From Pseudopyrenochaeta lycopersici (taxonomy: Eukaryota; Ascomycota; Dothideomycetes; Pleosporales; Pseudopyrenochaetaceae): a stretch of 64,000 bases of DNA. The position numbers and the translations under genes were made by a program. The stretch is from contig NHZP01000007.1 of the NCBI GenBank assembly GCA_003313425.1, positions 1,550,001 to 1,614,000 of the forward strand. The letters run 5' to 3'. The notes beneath the pieces were generated by a model that was not told the origin of the DNA, did not search any database, and saw nothing but the letters and a program-made list of their open reading frames with translations. This document shows positions 55,396 through 64,000 of this stretch, one piece after another; positions within the stretch are counted from its first letter, which is position 1; each line of letters begins with the position of its first letter.

Positions 55396-57354
55396 TCAGG
55401 TTGCGGCATCCCCGCTGGCGACGGGCGTAGGAAGAGCAGGAGCAACAGCTGGCGAAGCTGGCGTCGAACCACCGCCACTTGCAGCCGGACCAAGGGCGAT
55501 ATGTCCGCCACCCCTTGCGCCGCCACGACCACCTCGTCCACGAGGTGCAAAGCCTCCACGACCGCCGCGTGCTGGTCCCGTTGGCGGTCCATTGAAGCGG
55601 GGATTTGAGTTTGGATTCGGGTTCGTGTTTCGAGCGACCTTTTCCTTGCGCTCTAGAACTTGAACGGCGCCTTGAGCGATTTTGATTGGACTGGCGGCCA
55701 TGGCCTTCTGTAAGCCTTCGGGCTCAGCGAAGTCGACGTATGCAAAACCCTTGCGCTTATCGATTTCGACTTTCTCAATGGCTCCAAAAGTCTTCAATGC
55801 CTCCTCGATGAGCGGTTCAGTGATACCCTGAGAGGGGTTGGCGTGTTTGAGGAAAGCCTGCTTGCTTGTAGGGGCAGGGGCTGGTGAGGCCGGTGTAGCC
55901 TTGTGATTAGGTTTGGCCGGGGTAGCAGACGAAGCTTCCTTCTTTGGCTGAGCCAGATGCGGCGGTTGGGCCGAGGCAGATATGTTTCTGGCAGCGGCAG
56001 GCTCAGTGGGTGGAGGTCGCGAGGCAGCCGGGCCCTTTGGCACATTTGGTGATTGGGTAGCCTGAGGCTTTTTGAGGATTTGAGGGGCCGAGGGTTTGGT
56101 TGGCGTGTGGGCCTTTGCATCTTCGGTACTGTTCTTGTTGTTCGATTTGTCTGCCATGCCGGCCTTGAAAGCCCGTCTTTCGGCGCGAGTAGGGCGCTCT
56201 TTCTTGTGGCCTTGAGTGGTCTTGTCCGAGGTTGATGCTGAGGCAAGCGGAGCAACAGGGGCGTCCTTGGCTTTCTCATCGGAGCCTCCAGTGTCTTTGG
56301 ACTGGGCGCCAGCATCTGGTGCAGCAGCAGGACCGACCTCGCGCTTGGTTCCACGTCGGCGAGTGGGCGCAGGACCAACACCAAGGTCGCGCTGGAGCAT
56401 CGACTTTGCAAGGGCGACATTGCCCCGTTTGCGCTCGGGTGCTGGGCTGGCGGAAGTCTTGTCGTTGGAAGCAGCAGCAGCGGCGTTGGTCTTTGAGGAT
56501 GACGGGTCCTTGTTGACGGTCTTGACGGCCTCCTTTGCTGCTTGAGCCTTGTCAGCCTTGGTGAGTCTGCGGCTCTTGTCTCCGGCGTTCTGCGCGTTCT
56601 CTTTGCCCGGTTTCGCGAGAATCTTCTTCTCGGAACGGTCTGTGGCATCATCTTTGGCCTCTGCGCGCGCCTGGCGGTTTCCCTTTGAGCTTGGCTTGTC
56701 CCTGTTTGCCTTCTTCTCCCGCAGTGCTTCGATCAGCGGGGTGGTCTTGACCTTCTCTTTGTGTGCATCGTTCTCAGGCGCAGGGGGCTTGGTGATTGGG
56801 TTGGTCAGGCTCTCGAGGAAGTCCTTGAATTCCTGGTCCTGGTCGATGGTGCCCTGTCGGTTGTCGTTCCTCCGGCGGCCACCGGGCATCTTCGGGTAGG
56901 GAGCGTACTCGAGCGTGGGAGGTGCGACGAGGGCGGCATCTTGCCACGACTTTGCGGCGTCGTGGAAGCTGGCGGCCCGAACGTGGTCGCCGAGGGCCTT
57001 GACGTGCTCGGGCTTGGTGACATGGAGATATGCGCGGGCGGGCTTGGAGGGTTTGGCTGCACTGTGGGAGAGTTGGGAGCATGGCCAAGGCAGGGGGTGG
57101 GGCGGGGAGGAGACATACTCTGTGGATATCTTGCCCTTTCTATAGACCAGCCAGTCGATCTTGCCGGCCCCAAGCTTCCACTCGAGCCCGAGGGCGGCGT
57201 CGAACTCGGCCCTGGTCAGGCCTGGGGGCAGCCGGCGGCAGATGAGCTTCAGGCGCGGTTGGGCGGCTTTGGGGCCTCGCGGCGGCTGCGCAGGCGGATT
57301 CTTGTGGAGGGCGGCCACGGGCAGGACGCCGTTGACGCCAGCAGGCGGTGCCAT
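55396..57354 (-). CDS. UPF3: UPF3/SMG4-family nonsense-mediated decay factor with C-terminal RRM and RGG
   Basis: Upf3 bridges exported mRNPs and Upf2 in nonsense-mediated mRNA decay. Two exons (57354-57119, 57061-55396) encode 633 residues. The Smg4/UPF3 RRM-like domain fills the first about 150 residues (RLKLICRRLPPGLTRAEF, KIDWLVYRKGK, ARAYLHV, LVAPPTLEYAPYPK). A long Lys/Ala/Ser/Pro-rich disordered region follows. Near about 505-565 there is a second RRM-like unit (ITEPLIEEALKTFGAIEKVE, KGFAYVDFAEPEGLQKA), then an Arg-Gly-Gly tail (GRGGFAPRGRGGRGGARGGG). The 57-nt intron is a multiple of three and has no stop, so retention would insert 19 residues in frame. It is divergent from the PPG1-type gene. 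Confidence 0.92.
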   Translation of the reverse strand: MAPPAGVNGVLPVAALHKNPPAQPPRGPKAAQPRLKLICRRLPPGLTRAEFDAALGLEWKLGAGKIDWLVYRKGKISTEYVSSPPHPLPWPCSQLSHSAAKPSKPARAYLHVTKPEHVKALGDHVRAASFHDAAKSWQDAALVAPPTLEYAPYPKMPGGRRRNDNRQGTIDQDQEFKDFLESLTNPITKPPAPENDAHKEKVKTTPLIEALREKKANRDKPSSKGNRQARAEAKDDATDRSEKKILAKPGKENAQNAGDKSRRLTKADKAQAAKEAVKTVNKDPSSSKTNAAAAASNDKTSASPAPERKRGNVALAKSMLQRDLGVGPAPTRRRGTKREVGPAAAPDAGAQSKDTGGSDEKAKDAPVAPLASASTSDKTTQGHKKERPTRAERRAFKAGMADKSNNKNSTEDAKAHTPTKPSAPQILKKPQATQSPNVPKGPAASRPPPTEPAAARNISASAQPPHLAQPKKEASSATPAKPNHKATPASPAPAPTSKQAFLKHANPSQGITEPLIEEALKTFGAIEKVEIDKRKGFAYVDFAEPEGLQKAMAASPIKIAQGAVQVLERKEKVARNTNPNPNSNPRFNGPPTGPARGGRGGFAPRGRGGRGGARGGGHIALGPAASGGGSTPASPAVAPALPTPVASGDAAT

Positions 57355-57748
57355 GTTGGTTGAGGGGGGTGGGCTGGGCCGGACGCCAAAGGTAAAGGGC
57401 CCGGTGACGACGCTGAGGTTGTTCGGCAAGCGCCGCCGTGGCTTGCAGCCCCGCGGCCACCTCGCCCTGCGCCGCTCGACGGTCCCCAACACACACCGTG
57501 TACAGCGGAGCTCGCCCAAGCTGGCCACGACCCGTCCCCTATGAGCGGGTGAACAATCCCACGCTTGCTGCCGTCCTGCTCTCGCTCTCTGTACGCCGCC
57601 GACCCATGAGACCCCCGAGCACCGCCAGGCCCCCTCCGTCACACGACCGCCATCGCTCCCACCGCCACTGCTGCATTTCCAGCCTCGAGCCCGCCCTTGC
57701 CCGCCCTCTCCTTCCCCGCCCACCCGACAATTGAAGCACTCGCACAGC
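57355..57748. promoter_or_regulatory. Shared promoter of UPF3 (-) and PPG1-type phosphatase (+)
   Basis: A 394-bp GC- and pyrimidine-rich divergent region between two ATGs. Open frames running through it in several phases reflect base composition. No defined element is recognised. Confidence 0.45.
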
Positions 57749-59223
57749 ATGCCGAAAGAAGGCGACGTCCCCCAGCCCGGCCCAGCCCGCCTCGCCAAAG
57801 GAGCCGGCCCCGACGAGTGGCTGGAGCAGGCCAAGCTGTGCAGGTACCTGCCCGAGGCCGACATGAAGCGGCTCTGCGAGATTGTCAAGGAGTGTCTTAT
57901 GGAGGGTACGTTGCTGCCCCATCGCCCCCGTGTCCGCCGACCCGCCGCAGGGGGAGACGCAGACGCCATGCTGACACGGCCCACGCAGAGTCCAACATCC
58001 AGCCCGTAAGCACTCCAGTCACGGTGTGCGGCGACATCCACGGCCAGTTCTACGACCTGCTCGAGCTCTTTCGCGTCGCCGGCGGCATGCCCAATGACGC
58101 TCCCGCCGCGCCTCTGTCCCCTCCCGTCACATTACCAAGCACCATCAACCCCGCAGATCTCGAGCCTCCCACCAGCATAACCGACCCCAAGGTCAAGCGC
58201 AAGATGAAGAGGAGGTTCCAGCGGGACCCCAACTACACCGGGCCCGTAAGCCCCCCAGGCGGCGACGGCGACGACGACGGCGACGAGGAAGACGAGGAGG
58301 AGCGGGGCCGCAGCAGAAGCGTCAATGACAGACGGAGCACCGGCTCAGCCTCAGATGCCGGCTCCACCAAGAACACAGTGGGCGGCAACGGCCAGCAGAA
58401 CTTCATCTTCCTGGGCGACTTTGTCGATCGAGGCTACTTCAGCCTCGAGACGTTTACCCTGCTCATGTGCCTAAAAGCAAAGTAGGTAGCAGCTGGCCAA
58501 CTTCAATCACCCCTTCCTTATGCTCACCCTACCTAGATTCCCAGATCGAGTCACTCTAGTGCGTGGAAACCACGAGTCGAGACAGATTACACAAGTATAC
58601 GGCTTCTACGAAGAGTGTCAGACAAAATACGGCAACGCTTCAGTGTGGAAGGCTTGCTGTCAAGTATTCGATTTCCTTGCCCTGGCCGCCATTGTAGACG
58701 GAAAGGTGCTCTGTGTACACGGCGGATTGAGCCCGGAGATTCGCACTTTGGACCAGATTCGTGTTGTTGCTCGCGCCCAAGAGATTCCGCATGAGGGCGC
58801 TTTCTGCGACCTCGTATGGAGTGATCCCGAGGATGTCGATACCTGGGCAGTGTCTCCAAGGGGTGCTGGATGGTTGTTTGGAGATAAAGTGTCTTCAGAG
58901 GTGTGCTTTTTTCTTATCCCTTTTCCTTTGCCTCCTCACGCACACAAAATAACAATTCTTCACAGTTCAATCACGTCAATGGCTTGCAGCTTATTGCGCG
59001 TGCCCACCAGCTGGTAAACGAGGGCTACAAGTACCATTTCAAGGATAAGGATGTTGTGACCGTATGGTCTGCGCCCAACTACTGCTACCGCTGCGGCAAT
59101 GTCGCCTCCATCATGAACCTTGGCGAAGACCTCAAACCGGAATTTCAGATCTTCTCTGCCGTACCGGACCACAGGCGCGCTGTTCCAGCAGGTAGGGGTG
59201 GCCGAGGAGAGTACTTCTTGTAA
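57749..59223 (+). CDS. PP2A-family Ser/Thr phosphatase catalytic subunit (PPG1 type)
   Basis: A metal-dependent protein phosphatase of the PP2A/PP4/PP6/Ppg1 branch. Four exons (57749-57905, 57989-58481, 58537-58900, 58966-59223) encode 423 residues. Core motifs: GDIHGQ near 67, GDFVDRG near 194, [19 protein letters not shown] near 225, [21 protein letters not shown], and [11 protein letters not shown]. It ends in YFL, the carboxyl-methylated PP2A terminus. Between the first two metal motifs (about 86-188) lies an insertion of about 100 residues, Pro-rich then very acidic ([12 protein letters not shown]). I believe it matches PpgA-type proteins of filamentous fungi. Assignment to Ppg1 over Sit4/PP6 is likely but not certain. 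Confidence 0.9.
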
Positions 59224-60609
59224 GAGATATTCGCATACAGGTTTTTCGTAAAGCATTAAGCAACGGGAAAAGCCTCAATATCGTGTGGTATAGATCAGAT
59301 GGTGTTAGGTGATGCAGTGGCTGTTTTGGATGGAAGCGATTTGTACATGCTGGAACAAGCATTCTTACGAACAGAACAAATGAATACCCAGGGATGGAAA
59401 TGGTTACGGTTTCACACCACAACCCCTTTTGTACGATACTGCATTGACGCTTTCGCAGATACCACAGTGTATCAATACGTTTGTACAAATCTTCGCCCAG
59501 TCCCTGTCAAAGCTGAAATGTGGACTCGGTATCTTGATTACCCCTAGCCATTTGCTTTGGCCATATTTCAGACAATGTCGATTCGCAGAAGGGGGCAAAA
59601 TGGTGGGGCCAAGAGTGGACATTTTCGTAAAGAGCGGATGTGAATTACTACACTAGCTAATAATGTCCCCATGATTCTTTACCCACAGGTAATGTCAACA
59701 CTGTCTTAGTATCCGAAGGAGCGATGTGAAATGTAGTAAAGCAAGTCGGACTTTTTGCCGCGAGGCGCTTGTCTTTGGTATAACATAGGAAACCTGTATT
59801 TATATCCCGATTGCTGTCGCAAATTTCCCCCTTTTTTCTGAGAGTCGGCCATGACGGATTTTGGCGCGCAATGCAGATTGCACAACATGTCGCTTTGGGG
59901 GGGTTTGGTTGAGGGGAGATAATGAACGCATGACAACACAACACAGACTGCACGAGCGACATCATGAGCGAACCATATGAGAAACATCCTGCAACGATAA
60001 AAAGAATGCGATCATGAAAGATGTACATTTCGTAGAAGTGAAACCGTTTCCCAGCTCTTATTCCTCCTCCTCTTCGTGCTACAGCCATGTAAAAGTCCAA
60101 CCTCAAAAATTGTGCCCTGAAGAATCTTGTCCAAACAACCAAATAAATTCAGAATCCCATCTTGGACCTTCAATCCAACATATGCGAATCTCTCGTCCCC
60201 TGTGAATGCAAAAGCCAGTACCAAGGCATTAACAGAAGATGCAAAAGCCACAGATGCCCCCCCAAAAAATGCCAAACTAAAAACGAGAAAAGGGAGGGAT
60301 GAGAAGCGGAAGAACGAAGTGAGAAAGGGTATCGACATTTCCGCCGCGAAGCGCATGGAAACTAAAATTTTCCAGTCCGAGTCTTGAGATGTGTGTGAAG
60401 AAGATGAAGACTAATATGTAGACGACCCGCTAATGATACTAACAAGGTAACAAATGCTATACGCTGAATATAAATGCTGACAAGGTGAGCAATGAGGGGC
60501 TTTTTTTTTCCACTCTCCGAAGAGCGTGAAGGGGGTATGAACGGTGATGTCGAGTATGCAAAGAGTCGTTATCGTCGTCTCAGTAGTATGCATGGTGCGT
60601 GAAAAATGT
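59224..60609. other. Convergent 3' spacer
   Basis: 1.4 kb between the phosphatase stop and the stop of the large minus-strand gene. It is AT-rich with homopolymer runs (T near 59831, G near 59899, C and A near 60257, T near 60501). No gene is recognised; both ends are likely 3' UTR. Confidence 0.45.
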
Positions 60610-63600
60610 TTAAATCATGGGTGTCTCGCCTTGGTATACACCAGCCTGCAAGGTCGCGGGAGGCATATTCGCCCGGAGCTCCTTGGGGTGTTTGTAGAAC
60701 GGCTGGGTACTATCGCCGGGAGGAATAACCTGCTCCATAGGCATGGGCGGCGGAGGCGGAGGAGGCGGAGGCATTTGATTGAAGTACGAGTCTGGGTTAC
60801 CGCCATCAGCAATAGGAGAACGTGTGTTAGAACCTCTAGGGAATGAGAATTCCGGCACACTCTCGTAAGGAGATATCTCCGCGCGCGCTATGGGTGGTGA
60901 TTTGGCGCGACTAGGCCCGCGGCTGGTGCTGCGCATGCGCTCAGTGACTCGTTTGAAAGTCATACCGAGATTCTCGCTCACACTGCCCCGACCCCGACGG
61001 TGAGCATGCGGAGAGCCAGTCGTGGGAGCATTGGTAGGAGACACTTCAGCAGGCTTCTCGCTTGGGCTGCCCTCGATGGCGATGTTGATCATACCAATGC
61101 TGCTCGGCGTACTGCTGTCGCTCAGGTTTAGAGGTGGTGGAGGGGGAGGTGGTGGTGTCGCAAGGTGTTGAAGTTGGGACAGAAGGGGAGGCGCACTGTC
61201 GTCTTGCTCAATAATGACAACTTGGCTCTCATGGATCGTCTCTGCAATACTAGCTGTGATAGGAGGCGGACTGACGCGTTTGTAGTTTGTGGGCGGCAGA
61301 ATTTCAGGCGACGTGTTCTGTCTTACGTGGCCACGAGTACCGCCCAAAGACGGTCGCCTGGCCACAATAGGATAAGTAGGTGAGTGTCGAAGACCTATTG
61401 GCGGGAGTACATCCTGTGGGGGAGCTGACATGGAGCGAGGAGGGGCAATAGGTTGGCCAAACGTAGTAGCTGGAAGTAACGGCCCAATGTCGTCTTCTTG
61501 CAGTGCTCGAGGTTCCTGCAATGTTTGGATATTATCGGGAATCGATGGCACCGCCGGAATATCGTCTTCTTCGTTTGGATCGGCTGTCATATATCGGGTA
61601 TGACGCATTGCTCGAGGATTCGCAGGTAGACCAATCGGGACAGAGCTGGTGGAAGTTGCGCCAACGCCCATTCTGTTCGTCGGTGAGTATCTTTTCGACA
61701 TCTCAGGGTCTGCAGTCTGGCTTCGCTGGATGGGCTCCCTATACATTGATAGGTCGGCGGTTTGGCTTCGCTGAATAGGATCCCGATACATTGATAGTGT
61801 ATTCAGCATGTCGTCGGTGTGTGAACGCTCGTGAGAGACTGGTCGAACAGTAAACTCTCCCGGGAGAGGAATGACAGGAGCGGAAGGTCGTCGCGCTAGC
61901 GACAATCTGCGTTCCTCAAGCTCTCGAGCAGCAAGGGCCTTCCTCGATGACGTGGTGGGGCGCAAGCGACTCACACCGGAACGACCAGAAGTCAACGAGT
62001 CGGGTGAGGCTTCTCGAAAATTGACGCGAGTTCGGCTCGACTCTCGTGGAGCAGGTGTAACTTTCCGGCTCACGGAGCGATCCCGAGGCATGCGACGTTC
62101 AGGAGACGACTCCTGGCGAGTGCTCGTTGCGTTGTCCGTGGCACGGCGGCTTGTGCTTCTGTGCCGTGGACGGACAGGCTCGTACTCCGCTAGAGCATCA
62201 GACTCCTCACGAGGCATGGGCTGTGGAGATCGAGGCGAAGCGTCTCCGCGCATAGCACTTCTACCACGATCCTCCGCTGGGCGACGACTTGAAGCTCGGC
62301 TAGCCCCTTTGCTTCGGGCTCGCATAGCACCTTCAGGAGATTCGGCACGACGCGTTGCTTTAGAAGATGACCTCGTCTTACTCGCGCCATGTCGCGCTCG
62401 GCTTCGGGCAGTGCGAGTGCTTGCAACAGATTCCGTTGCAACCGGAGAGACGATTCCCATCTTGTAGAATCTCTCATCATCAAAATTCTCCGTGTTAGTG
62501 CTAGCTTCCTTCTTGGACGAAGGATAGATCCCCGCATCCTCCGGAGACATGGGAACGGGAGATGACGGAGAACGTTTCGCAGGGCGAATATAACGTACAC
62601 CAGATCGCCCACGATTTTGGGACTCATCGCGAGTGCGACTACGTGTCCTTGCTGTACGTGAAGCAGGCCTTTCCTCGTTCCTGGAGCTGGTTCGATTCTG
62701 AGCGTAGTGATTGGCCTCGTCAAGACTGCTGATATACTGGTCGATGCTGCGCGCCTTTGCGCTCTTGATACTTGATCCCGTCAGTGGCGGACTCAGTCTG
62801 TTGGTATAACCAGTATCTAGACCTTGCTCCACAACAGTGTCTCTCATCTCCAGATGCAGCTCTTGCCGATTCCGGCTTCGAGAACTGGTACGCGACTCGT
62901 TTCGTTTCTCTTTGAGGATGTCAAAAACACCGACTGCTGGAGAGGGAAGGTGTTCGGCAGACTTGCTAGGGTCGAAAGTCGCGGCGGATAAAACGAATTC
63001 TTTGGACCCACTTGTTGTAGTTGCACGACGTGTGGAAAATGGAAGAGTCTCAGCTTCGCGGCCAATGTTATCAACAGCAGTTCGTGGGTGAGCTTCCCCG
63101 CGCTGACCTCGATCAGGGATAGCAAGCGAGGCAAGGACTTCGTTGTTGGTTGTAGATCGGGCAGTATCCGATCGGGAAGGCAGTCGCTTTCTGCTATATG
63201 AGCCAGGTGTGGCGGTCCTTGCAGAGGAAGGTTCTCTGGAGGGATCTCGGGCATGTCGCCCACTTAGCCAATTGCCGACAGCGGGACTGATTGCAGACTC
63301 TGCAATAGGCGTGACACCAGCATTCATAGGGGTTCTTTCGTCGTCATCTCGAACGATCTGCTTAGGTTGAGGACCGCGAGTGAAGTCGGTTACGAGTTTA
63401 AGGGAGGCCATTCGAGCTGCGACTCTACTACTTCCAACACTTGGCGGTGACAGTGGTGGACTAAGCTGCGACCCAAGTAGAGCCTGCTTTTGAGCAGAGA
63501 ACACGGCATCTTGTGCGCGTGGTGAGAACCAAGGTTCTGTTGTTTCAAGGCCCATGCACGAGAAACATCGGACTGCCAACTCTGCTTTACCGTGGGAAAC

Positions 63601-63974
63601 GGCATACTCACCCCATTTCCTGACCAGGAAGGATTGTCGTTGCCAGTCAGTAGGGAAAGTCAAGCAGGTGAGCAGAATAGCTTCCATGTAGTATCTTCGA
63701 GACACGTAAACTTCAATGGCGTCGTTGTGTTCGCCGAGCCCAAGGAAGATAGCGACAGCGGGGTGAACATCTCCCTTCTCAAGGAGTCGCTGAACGAAAG
63801 CTTCGCCAACCTTCTTTTGCGAGCCTTGTCCCATGTTACTCAAAGCCAATAACATCCAGTCGGAAGACGTCATGGAATCAGAACCGACCATAGAGGCCAT
63901 CAAATCAGCACCGATGTCGCCAAGCCATTTGGACAACAGAACAGCTGGGGCAGATCCAGGTTGGTGGCGCGCGA
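60610..63974 (-). CDS. Large disordered fungal protein with helical-repeat N-part (partial, 5' end beyond window)
   Basis: I do not recognise a named family. The visible last exon encodes about 1120 residues. Its first about 140 look like TPR-type helical pairs (MLLALSNMGQGSQ, AVAIFLGLGEHNDAIEVYV, MEAILLTCLTFPTDWQRQSF, LAVRCFSCMGLE), reminiscent of the solenoid that follows WD40 propellers in gemin5-like proteins. The rest is disordered, very rich in Arg-Ser (SRTARTRSRTRDE, RARHGASKTRSSSK), with two polyproline runs of 8-9 Pro near the C-terminus and a 15-residue tandem repeat. A likely 3' splice site (CCACTAACCCACACAG on the minus strand) sits at the exon start, so upstream exons lie off the right edge. 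The RS and polyproline content suggests RNA-linked or scaffold roles; that is inference. Confidence 0.8.
61708..61797 (-). repeat. 45-bp tandem duplication in the large disordered protein
   Basis: Two 45-bp units, 61797-61753 and 61752-61708 on the minus strand, encode LSMYRDPIQRSQTAD and LSMYREPIQRSQTAD. The protein copies differ at one residue (Asp/Glu), while silent sites have diverged, so the peptide looks conserved and not merely young. Confidence 0.85.
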
Positions 63975-64000
63975 CTGTGTGGGTTAGTGGATTACTGTGA

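Noticed and set aside
55794..56651. 285-codon open frame on the same strand as UPF3 in another phase
   Set aside because: It lies fully inside UPF3 coding sequence and its Arg/Pro/Thr-rich product is a frame-shifted echo of the low-complexity region.
57355..58041. Long minus-strand open frame upstream of and in frame with UPF3, giving an 881-codon frame
   Set aside because: The extension has no family similarity, overlaps the PPG1-type gene start, and depends on reading through the UPF3 intron. UPF3 begins at the ATG at 57354.

Overview
The window looks like gene-rich euchromatin of a filamentous ascomycete (Pezizomycotina). Genes carry short introns (mostly 45-100 nt) with GT..AG ends and CTAAY/CTGAC-like branch sites. 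They include a HET-domain gene, a DASH kinetochore subunit, chitin-modifying and GPI-anchored wall proteins, and CHORD, XAP5 and UPF3 orthologues of fungal type. A Dothideomycete, perhaps Pleosporales, is my inference from the style of the proteins; no rRNA, tRNA or marker in the window settles it. I found no transposon, no repeat-induced-mutation signature, no CRISPR array and no secondary-metabolite core enzyme.

Layout. 0-5.8 kb: 3' end of DAD3, mitochondrial ribosomal protein uS5m (-), tRNA m5U54 methyltransferase TRM2 (+), ARP3 (-). 6.6-14.7 kb: taspase-like Ntn hydrolase (+), HpcH/HpaI aldolase (-), glutaredoxin-like protein (-), CHORD/CS co-chaperone (+), an atypical SDR (+), a secreted Cys-rich protein (+). 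14.7-18.1 kb: a 3.3 kb stretch without a gene I can support. 18.1-29.3 kb: GPI-anchored wall protein, kynurenine formamidase BNA7, stomatin-like SLP2 (-), HET-domain protein, SPX-ankyrin-GDPD protein GDE1 (-). 30.5-38.5 kb: XAP5/FAM50 (-) divergent from a UBA/AT-hook protein (+), then a modular chitin deacetylase (+). 39.3-48.9 kb: FYV6 (-), aldo/keto reductase, RAD51, NUP120 and a UBE2S-like ubiquitin-conjugating enzyme (all +). 49.7-64 kb: dipeptidyl peptidase III (-), GH16 wall glucanase/transglycosylase (-), UPF3 (-) divergent from a PPG1-type phosphatase (+), and the 3' part of a very large disordered protein (-) that runs off the right edge.

Most genes are housekeeping, spread over unrelated pathways: translation, RNA processing and decay, DNA repair, nuclear pore, cytoskeleton, phosphate and NAD metabolism. 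There are no operons. Several neighbours are divergent pairs sharing 170-400 bp promoters. The accessory material is the HET gene, the secreted and wall-associated proteins, and the 3.3 kb gene-poor stretch. I resolved exon structures by hand: every multi-exon CDS below sums to a multiple of three, and the joins rebuild family-conserved sequence.

I did not find a convincing undescribed multi-gene system. The most unusual points are local. ARP3 has an Asp-to-Ala change in its second phosphate-binding loop. The chitin deacetylase has recently duplicated chitin-binding modules and a decaying 24-bp minisatellite. UPF3 has an extra C-terminal RRM/RGG region and a frame-neutral intron. The taspase-like enzyme and the PPG1-type phosphatase carry large disordered insertions. 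TRM2 has two well-placed start codons, and the UBE2S-like gene appears to have a first coding exon that is only the ATG.
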